DNA of 19,406 nucleotides from Lachnospiraceae bacterium (GTDB lineage Bacteria > Bacillota > Clostridia > Lachnospirales > Lachnospiraceae), in NCBI GenBank assembly GCA_902363675.1, contig CABJAV010000040.1, forward strand, positions 1 to 19,406, in the 5' to 3' direction. A program made the translations under genes and the position numbers. The notes under the pieces were generated by a model. It searched no databases. It saw nothing but the letters and a program-made list of their open reading frames with translations, and was not told where the DNA came from. Positions within the stretch are counted from its first letter, which is position 1, and every line of letters begins with the position of its first letter. This document shows, in pieces, positions 14,091 to 19,406 of this stretch.

Positions 14091-14124
14091 TTGTATTTTT
14101 GGTCAGTTTTGCAAACTGGAATTT
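14061..14124. repeat. 64-bp direct repeat, copy B
   Basis: Partner of 3752-3815 with 57 of 64 positions identical and no gaps. It ends in ACTGGAATTT (14115-14124), immediately before the stop codon of the GNAT gene (minus strand, 14125-14127). The two copies bound 10.3 kb that includes integrase, relaxase and cargo genes. Confidence 0.75.
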
Positions 14125-14550
14125 CTATTTGTGTTGCCATGTCATTACATAATCTTTTTCTCCGGTAGCCTCATCTAAGCCACTATGCTGAATCTCAAAT
14201 CCTTCTCTCTTATAAAAAGATATTGCCCGTGCGTTCTTTTGGTATACGTTCAAGTGCAACTTATTCCTTTTATCCTTTGCATAATTCAGCAGAATTTTAC
14301 CTATACCCTGCGATTGCATTTCACCAGAAACAAAAATGCCCTCAACATATTCATCATTTAACCCTATAAAACCCTGTATTTCTGTATCATACTCATACAC
14401 ATAAACCTCTGCAAGTAACAACGCTTCTTTTACTGATTTGAAATTGCTTTTCCAGTATTCGGCGGGGATAAAATTATGTGCCTTTATATTTGTATCCAAC
14501 CATATATCTGCAACTTTATTTATATCATCCCTTTGAAATTCTCTAATCAT
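14125..14550 (-). CDS. GNAT-family N-acetyltransferase (YjaB-like)
   Basis: The 141-residue protein has the GNAT fold with the acetyl-CoA pyrophosphate motif Q79SQGIG84 and the C-terminal segment NARAISFYKREGF (about 106-118). Overall it resembles the YjaB-type branch. It acetylates an amine or a small molecule in the cytosol; the acceptor is unknown. GGAG lies 10 nt before the ATG. The gene has its own likely promoter and terminator, forming a compact unit whose last codon touches copy B of the 64-bp repeat. Confidence 0.9.
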   Translation of the reverse strand: MIREFQRDDINKVADIWLDTNIKAHNFIPAEYWKSNFKSVKEALLLAEVYVYEYDTEIQGFIGLNDEYVEGIFVSGEMQSQGIGKILLNYAKDKRNKLHLNVYQKNARAISFYKREGFEIQHSGLDEATGEKDYVMTWQHK

Positions 14551-14599
14551 AACGGTGACTCTCCATAAACTTGAATTGAGATTTCATGTATTCCAAGGG

Positions 14600-14628
14600 A
14601 TTTAATAATTGTTATCTTTTATTATCAA
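14600..14628 (-). promoter_or_regulatory. Probable promoter of the GNAT gene
   Basis: On the minus strand TTGATA (14623-14628), a 17-bp spacer and TTAAAT (14600-14605) form a moderate sigma-A promoter 50 bp upstream of the start codon. Confidence 0.5.
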
Positions 14629-14676
14629 ATATCTCTCAAGCCTTTGAAAACACTAAGTTTGGCGCAGGTGAGCTTT

Positions 14677-14747
14677 CCCTTATTGTTTCCCTTGTGTTAT
14701 ATCGTCCCACCAGTGTTTACGAACTCTGATAAGGGCAAATACAAGGG
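14677..14747. repeat. CCCTT-box cluster R4
   Basis: CCCTTA (14677-14682) and CCCTTG (14689-14694) are 12 bp apart. They are inverted as TAAGGG (14730-14735) and CAAGGG (14742-14747), again 12 bp apart. TACGAACT (14718-14725), the hairpin-arm word of the 64-bp repeat, lies between. The cluster is upstream of DUF6061-like copy 2 and resembles R3 upstream of copy 1. No gene is seen in 14551-14861. Confidence 0.6.
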
Positions 14748-14861
14748 CAAAAAAACTGATAACACATTATAGCACAAAATGAAAATGACATGGTGAACTG
14801 ATTGAAACGCTTCTGATTTTTGTAAGAAATGATTGATTGAATGATAAGGAGATTTGATACA

Positions 14862-15101
14862 ATGAGAACAATATTTGCAGAATACAATCCACAACGTAAT
14901 AGTGTTGATGTTTATACCTCTGCGAGCTATATGCTCCGCATTGACTGTTGGGAAGCAGAAAAGAATTTAAAAACTACGCCTGGCTCAGATTGTGCATTAA
15001 ATGCACTTGCAATTGATGAACCGCTTGAATATGTACGATTATATCTGGATGGGAATATGCAGATGTGGGTAGATGCGGAAGATTCATTGGAAATCTTTTA
15101 A
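14862..15101 (+). CDS. DUF6061-like small protein, copy 2
   Basis: ATG 14862 follows AAGGAG and aligns with the start of copy 1; an ATG seven codons earlier is less likely. The 79-residue product shares most of its length with copy 1, differing mainly around residues 15-30. Function is unknown. It is on the plus strand while copy 1 is on the minus strand, and both have a CCCTT-box cluster 100-200 bp upstream, so the units form a diverged inverted pair. Confidence 0.8.
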   Translation: MRTIFAEYNPQRNSVDVYTSASYMLRIDCWEAEKNLKTTPGSDCALNALAIDEPLEYVRLYLDGNMQMWVDAEDSLEIF

Positions 15102-15186
15102 AATAATCCAAACTTACGTCAGCTACCACATACATGTAAGTTGTCATCTGTTTGTGTAATCACTAAAAACATTGACTTTAAAAATC

Positions 15187-15243
15187 AAAGCCGCCGTTAT
15201 ATAAATACATGAAATTGAATCTGCTTTGCGACGGCTTTTTCTT
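15187..15243. terminator. Terminator-like hairpin between converging genes
   Basis: AAAGCCGCCG (15187-15196) pairs with CGACGGCTTT (15229-15238) with one imperfect position across a long 32-nt loop. A T-rich run follows on the plus strand. It lies between the convergent DUF6061-like and ABC permease genes. Confidence 0.45.
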
Positions 15244-15268
15244 TTACCATTTGTAAAAATAGAAATAA

Positions 15269-15961
15269 TCAATATAGTTCAGGCACTTTTCTTTTAAAGA
15301 TAAGTAGTGTAGCAATGACGGTAACAATAGCAACTAAGATAACTTGCATTATGGACTCCTGATTGGTTGTGTTTTTGGTGATAATAACTTGCCGTAACAC
15401 AATAACAATCAAAGAAGTAACGATTGTTGCAGGAACAGATTTTCTGATCATGCCAATAATAAATGACCACAGAGACAGCACCATACATATAATCACAGTG
15501 GTTATTGCCATTGGTATCCATGTTCGGAGCATTGATGGTTGAAATGTTCCCTCCAGCATATTAAAGGATTTATCCGCAAATATAATATAACTGCTACAAC
15601 AGATATATCCAATCGTCATTGAAATCGCTGTATAAACCATGATTATAGTTAATTTGCTGGCAATCAATTTTATTCTGTTTAAAGGATAAGAAAACATAAT
15701 CGTAATTGTTCGATGATTATATTCTCCAATAACCAGCTTTGCCGTTAAGACCGACGAGTACACAAGAAAAATGAATGACATCAATAAGCCAATGACAAGG
15801 TATGTGCTTTCAAATGTGTCTTTGACCTGTTTGGGGTCTGTCATGCTATCCCATAAAGATATTGTAATGAAAAGGATGCTGAAAAGAATTGCGGCAAACA
15901 TAAAGATAATATTTTGTGCAATACCAAATTTTTTCAGTTCCAGTTTGATCAAATGTGTCAT
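15269..15961 (-). CDS. ABC-2 type permease of the peptide-resistance transporter
   Basis: ATG 15961 follows AGGAGG and lies 1 bp beyond the stop of the ATPase gene, so I reject the longer frame. The 230-residue protein has about six membrane helices and a cytoplasmic segment GEYNHRTITIMFSYPLNRIK typical of BcrB/LanE-like permeases. With the adjoining ATPase it would expel antimicrobial peptides from the membrane. A second permease (LanG) is often present in such systems; none follows here, so it may work as a homodimer. Confidence 0.88.
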   Translation of the reverse strand: MTHLIKLELKKFGIAQNIIFMFAAILFSILFITISLWDSMTDPKQVKDTFESTYLVIGLLMSFIFLVYSSVLTAKLVIGEYNHRTITIMFSYPLNRIKLIASKLTIIMVYTAISMTIGYICCSSYIIFADKSFNMLEGTFQPSMLRTWIPMAITTVIICMVLSLWSFIIGMIRKSVPATIVTSLIVIVLRQVIITKNTTNQESIMQVILVAIVTVIATLLIFKRKVPELY

Positions 15962-15962
15962 C

Positions 15963-16874
15963 TCATTTTTCCTCCTCTGTAAGCTGGAAAAAGAAATCTT
16001 CCAGTGTGTCTTGCTTGCGTCCCATGCTCTCCAAACCAATCCCGTTCTCAATGATGGCTTTTGACAGAGCTTTACCTGAAATATCAGAATCATAAATGTG
16101 GATAAATTCTTTATCTAATACACTAAAATTCGTGATTCTCATGTTTTCAAGCAGTGCAGCAACACGAGTCACATCGTCAACCTGCAAGCTGATATAATCT
16201 GTTTGATGCTTATGGATTTCTTCGATAGGTAATTCTGTTAAGAGTTTTCCGTGTTGAATAATTCCAATCGTATCAGCAAGAAGATCCACTTCGGATAGAA
16301 TGTGGCTGGATATAAAAATAGTTGTTCCATCTTCTTGATTTAGCCGTTGAAAAAGGGTTCGCATTTCACGAATACCCTCAGGGTCTAAAGCATTGATCGG
16401 TTCGTCTAAAATCAAAAATTCTGGCTTTGCCAGAATAGCTCTTGCAATAGCAAGTCGTTGTTTCATACCCAACGAGTAATGACAAACTTGTTTTTTCTCG
16501 ACATTCTGCAAGTCCACCAAATGCAAAACCTCATCGATTCGTTCCTTGTTGGGAAATCCCATATACTCACAGTGCAGCTCTAAGTTTTGTCTGGCAGTCA
16601 TTTTATCGTAAAAGTATGGATTCTCAATAATAGAACCAACCTTTTTGAATATTTCATAACTGTGACTGGTAACTTTTTCGCCTAAAAGCTGAACCTCTCC
16701 AGCATCTGGCTGGATAAGACTCAAAATCATTTTCATAACCGTGCTTTTTCCTGCGCCGTTTGGACCAACAAAGCCATATATTGCCCCTTTAGATATATGC
16801 ATATTTACATCGTCTACAACAATATTATCTTTGTAGGTTTTTCGCAAACCTACGGTTTCCATAATATAATCCAT
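15963..16874 (-). CDS. ABC transporter ATPase, BcrA/LanF type
   Basis: ATG 16874, with AAAGGAGG upstream, gives 303 residues. Visible are Walker A GPNGAGKST (37-45), signature YSLGMKQR (133-140), Walker B LILDEP (154-159) and switch H191. The usual Q-loop Gln is replaced by Glu (E84 in SIIENP), the E-loop known from lantibiotic-immunity LanF proteins. The C-terminal tail EDFFFQLTEEEK is also usual in BcrA-like ATPases. It lies between the sensor kinase and permease genes, consistent with resistance to a lantibiotic or bacitracin-like peptide. A hairpin can mask its start codon. Confidence 0.93.
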   Translation of the reverse strand: MDYIMETVGLRKTYKDNIVVDDVNMHISKGAIYGFVGPNGAGKSTVMKMILSLIQPDAGEVQLLGEKVTSHSYEIFKKVGSIIENPYFYDKMTARQNLELHCEYMGFPNKERIDEVLHLVDLQNVEKKQVCHYSLGMKQRLAIARAILAKPEFLILDEPINALDPEGIREMRTLFQRLNQEDGTTIFISSHILSEVDLLADTIGIIQHGKLLTELPIEEIHKHQTDYISLQVDDVTRVAALLENMRITNFSVLDKEFIHIYDSDISGKALSKAIIENGIGLESMGRKQDTLEDFFFQLTEEEK

Positions 16875-16913
16875 TTTGTGTGCCTCCTTTATAGCTGCCA
16901 TTATACAAAATGG
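16871..16913 (-). promoter_or_regulatory. Hairpin masking the start codon of the ABC ATPase gene
   Basis: On the minus strand CCATTTTGT (16905-16913) pairs perfectly with ACAAAATGG (16871-16879), which contains the start codon. The AGGAGG ribosome site sits in the loop. This could limit translation unless ribosomes from the upstream kinase gene open it. TATAAT is also present in this gap on the minus strand, but without a clear -35. Confidence 0.5.
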
Positions 16914-16937
16914 ACTTCTCTTTTCTCTGTCATAAAT

Positions 16938-17870
16938 CTAACGATTTTCTAACTTTTTCAAGATGATTGAGAAAATAGTTTGCTCATTTTGTACACTATA
17001 AACTTCTAAGTCTGCCCCAATTTGTTCAGCAAGACATTTTGAAATTGAAAGCCCCAAACCACTGCCGGAAGTTTTTCGGGCTGTTGTATAATTCCTTTCA
17101 AAGATCTGTTTTTGCTGCTGTGGTGATATCCCATCTCCTCGATCTTCTATTTCAATAATGTTTTTTCCATTTGATGTGATGAGCCTTAAAGAAATATACT
17201 TACCATCACCACCATGTCGGATGGCATTGTCTATCAGATTTTTTAAAATGCGTTGTAACGCCTCGTTATCTGTATAGGCAAAAATCGGTGTATCCGGTAT
17301 CTGAATATTGACTTCAAATTGTTTCTGTTCAAGAAGGTCATAGTAGTCCAAAATTGTATCTTGGCAAATCCTTGATATATTTTCCTTTTTCATTTTAATA
17401 GAAAAATCTCCAGAAGTTATTTTAGACATTGTAAAATAGTCGTTAATTGTTGAGATTAAATCATCAGCCTTTTGGTCTATTTTAACAGCCATAGCATGAA
17501 CATTTTCAGATGCAGAGTAAGTGTTTGTTATATTGGAAAGCATTTCACTATTTCCTTTTAGAACAGTGAGTGGAGTTCGGATGTCGTGAGAGATGTTTGT
17601 AAGGACTTTCGCCATTGCCTGTTTACTCTGCTCAAATTGTGACTTTTTTGTATAAAAATCCTGAAGCAGCTTATTAAGTGCAGCGCTTAATTTCTTGATA
17701 CTATCATTATCTGTAGGTATAAGTACAAAGCCATTTTCAGAAATGACAGAAATAGTATCAAGCCTACTTGTAATATAATCAATTTCTCGTACTAATTTTT
17801 TATGCTGTATCTGTTGCCAGATCAATATAAAAACCATAACAAATGAAAGAACCACAAATAAAATCATCAT
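16938..17870 (-). CDS. Sensor histidine kinase
   Basis: The 310-residue protein has one N-terminal membrane helix (about 3-19), almost no extracellular part, then a dimerisation domain with phospho-acceptor H95 in SHDIRTP. The catalytic domain shows N215 in NLIDNAIRH, DRGDG (243-247) and GSGLGLS (269-275). It resembles small kinases that partner peptide-resistance ABC transporters and may sense transporter activity or peptide at the membrane. GGAGGAG before the ATG lies inside the end of the response regulator gene; the genes abut, so translation is coupled. Confidence 0.92.
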   Translation of the reverse strand: MMILFVVLSFVMVFILIWQQIQHKKLVREIDYITSRLDTISVISENGFVLIPTDNDSIKKLSAALNKLLQDFYTKKSQFEQSKQAMAKVLTNISHDIRTPLTVLKGNSEMLSNITNTYSASENVHAMAVKIDQKADDLISTINDYFTMSKITSGDFSIKMKKENISRICQDTILDYYDLLEQKQFEVNIQIPDTPIFAYTDNEALQRILKNLIDNAIRHGGDGKYISLRLITSNGKNIIEIEDRGDGISPQQQKQIFERNYTTARKTSGSGLGLSISKCLAEQIGADLEVYSVQNEQTIFSIILKKLENR

Positions 17871-18566
17871 CTATTTCTCCTCCATCTTATATCCAATGCC
17901 CCATAAAGTTTTAACATAGGCTGTACTGTCTTCTGCATTGCTCTTCAATTTCAAGCGAAGACGATTGATGTGTGTATTCAACACATTTTCATTTCCAAAA
18001 TATGGTTCTTTCCAAATCAGTTCATATAGCCTTTCCTTTGAATAAGCCTGCCCCGGATGGCTTGCTAAAATGTATAAAATTTGAAATTCAATTGGCGTTA
18101 AATCTATGGTTACTCCTTTGCGCTGAACCATGTGACTATGAGGGTCGATTTCTATATCTTTAATTTTGATAATTGAATTATTCGGTAACGCCTGGTAGGT
18201 TCTTGCTCGTCTGATATTAGCCTTTATTCTAGCAGTAAGCTCAATGAGTGAAAAAGGTTTTACCACATAATCATCAGCACCCAAATTCAATCCTAATGAT
18301 TTGTCTATATCATTGTCTTTAGCAGTAATAATAATAATTGGTATCTTGCTGACTTTACGAATTATCTTAATAATCTCCATCCCGCTTATATCCGGTAACA
18401 TAAGATCAATAAGCGCAAGCGCATATTCATCATAGCTTGTAATTTTCTGGATAGCTGACATACCATCATTAAAAGCTGTCACTTCAAATTCTCCTGATAA
18501 ATAATCGTTTATCATTCCTCTTATTTCTTTATCATCTTCAATCAATATTATCTTGTTTTCTATCAT
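17871..18566 (-). CDS. OmpR-family response regulator
   Basis: ATG 18566 follows AGGAG and gives 231 residues. The longer frame to 18683 is rejected because it starts upstream of the promoter -10. The receiver domain (about 1-115) has D11, D12, phospho-acceptor D54, T81 and K103. The C-terminal winged helix (about 130-230) has the usual DLTPIEFQIL and NVLNTHINRLR segments. It is the first gene of the operon and probably activates the ABC genes on signal from the kinase. Confidence 0.94.
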   Translation of the reverse strand: MIENKIILIEDDKEIRGMINDYLSGEFEVTAFNDGMSAIQKITSYDEYALALIDLMLPDISGMEIIKIIRKVSKIPIIIITAKDNDIDKSLGLNLGADDYVVKPFSLIELTARIKANIRRARTYQALPNNSIIKIKDIEIDPHSHMVQRKGVTIDLTPIEFQILYILASHPGQAYSKERLYELIWKEPYFGNENVLNTHINRLRLKLKSNAEDSTAYVKTLWGIGYKMEEK

Positions 18567-18659
18567 GATTACTCCTTGATTTTTTATTCTTCCGTCAATA
18601 GGTTTTTCTGCATCTTTTTTTCTCAACCAAATGGTTGTCTTTTTTACTTCTACCAAAAC

Positions 18660-18688
18660 ATTATAGTTCCCTTGCTCGGACAAAACAA
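18660..18688 (-). promoter_or_regulatory. Promoter of the response regulator operon
   Basis: On the minus strand TTGTTT (18683-18688), a 17-bp spacer and TATAAT (18660-18665) form a good sigma-A promoter about 95 bp upstream of the start codon. In the leader the palindrome CAACCA-AA-TGGTTG (18624-18637) may be an operator or a small hairpin. Confidence 0.75.
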
Positions 18689-18813
18689 GTTATCCACTTT
18701 CATTCATTCACAGGATCTGTATATCGACATAATCAGTCTTTTTATCTTGCATCATGAAATGACCAATTATGCCGATTTATTGTTTAACAGTTTTAGGCAT
18801 GGTATAGTATGTT

Positions 18814-19406
18814 TTAGTAATATCCCCTTGTTTCCCGCCAGCCTTTCACATACCATCTTATCACGACATATATTACCTGTACCAATAACAATAGAAACAG
18901 TAGATTGACTGGTAATATTGTCCTTATCCAACCTGCGAAATAGATTGCTATTGCCATACTTACGAGTATCACCATTATGGTAATCATATCCCAACAGTAT
19001 TTCTTATATAACCCTGCAATCTTCATCCCTATAAACACTACAAGTATTCCCGCACCCACCAGACATCCACTATAAACCAGTATTTTTATCAGCCAGTATA
19101 TAATTCCAGCAACGACAGGATTGGATATTCCATTACTAATCTGTGCCACGGTCTTTCCTGTCAGTACAACCCAGCCAGCAATGGTCTGTGTGAAAGTTGC
19201 GATTGTATCAAAGAATACCACGCAATCAGAAATAAATATTTTTGACCGTATCATCTGAAAAAGAGTAGTTGATATGGAATACCATATCAACAGAAATATC
19301 AATGCTTCATACATGACTGTTTTTGCTTTATATCTGCCTGCCAGTTTTTCTCTCTGTGTATCATACCTTTCCTTCGCTTTCAGATAAGCTGTCTGGTTAC
19401 AATTCC
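18814..19406 (-). CDS. DUF6040-like membrane protein (5' end beyond the window)
   Basis: The frame is open from the stop at 18814 to the window edge, so the gene is partial; an ATG at 19314 is internal to it. The visible N-terminal part (YLKAKERYDTQREKLAGRYK) looks like the end of a coiled coil. Four or more membrane helices follow. This coiled-coil plus membrane layout fits the DUF6040 proteins that I know from integrative conjugative elements of gut Firmicutes. The function is unknown. It suggests that the right flank is part of a larger conjugative element that may carry the adjacent peptide-resistance operon as cargo. Confidence 0.65.
   Translation of the reverse strand, partial: NCNQTAYLKAKERYDTQREKLAGRYKAKTVMYEALIFLLIWYSISTTLFQMIRSKIFISDCVVFFDTIATFTQTIAGWVVLTGKTVAQISNGISNPVVAGIIYWLIKILVYSGCLVGAGILVVFIGMKIAGLYKKYCWDMITIMVILVSMAIAIYFAGWIRTILPVNLLFLLLLVQVIYVVIRWYVKGWRETRGYY

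Noticed and set aside
137..14124. Classical integron attC array
   Set aside because: No integron integrase and no clear attC core pairs (RYYYAAC with GTRRRRY) could be recognised; only the cassette-like spacing is kept as a hypothesis.
18567..18683. Longer N terminus for the response regulator
   Set aside because: It would begin upstream of the -10 box, and the AGGAG site and receiver-domain start support ATG 18566.

Overview
The window looks like an accessory region of a Firmicutes chromosome, most likely a gut Lachnospiraceae-type Clostridium. The evidence is AT-rich intergenic DNA, strong AGGAGG ribosome binding sites, sigma-A type promoters, a Tn916-type integrase/excisionase pair, two DUF6061-like genes, a DUF6040-like membrane protein and a LanF-type ABC system. 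No rRNA, tRNA or CRISPR array was seen. Nearly all genes run on the minus strand.

Layout. (1) 1-3.7 kb: a tightly overlapping MarR - radical SAM A - radical SAM B operon, with a MATE exporter gene upstream. The MarR promoter lies in a perfect 17-bp-arm operator. Nearly matching 37-bp direct repeats end exactly at the stop codons of the radical SAM B and MATE genes. (2) 3.75-8.2 kb: a small integrative mobilizable element with tyrosine integrase, Cro/CI-like regulator, excisionase, a structured region that is an oriT candidate, and a MobA/MobL relaxase. It closes with a 46-bp perfect palindrome. (3) 8.2-14.6 kb: an AT-rich string of small cargo genes (SdpI/SdpR, DUF6061, two XRE regulators, small membrane and unknown proteins, an O-acetyltransferase, a GNAT), with decayed genes between 13.2 and 14.0 kb. 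(4) 14.7-18.7 kb: a second DUF6061 gene, then a response regulator - histidine kinase - ABC ATPase - permease operon typical of sensing and expelling antimicrobial peptides. (5) 18.8 kb to the end: a DUF6040-like membrane protein cut by the window edge, probably part of a larger conjugative element.

The most unusual feature is the arrangement. Several minus-strand genes end at or within about 35 nt of a short motif (ACTGGAATTT and relatives such as CTTGAAGTTA). A 64-bp direct repeat flanks 10.3 kb. Four clusters of paired CCCTTA/CCCTTG boxes, mostly 12 bp apart, recur at about 0, 3.9, 9.8 and 14.7 kb. I read this as repeated insertion of small integrative elements at related sites, or as a gene-cassette-like array. 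That is an inference from repeats and gene placement; no function was tested.

Functionally the cargo is mostly defensive or adaptive: drug export (MATE), probable peptide resistance (LanF-type ABC system), SdpI-type immunity, acetyltransferases, and a radical SAM pair whose substrate I cannot infer.
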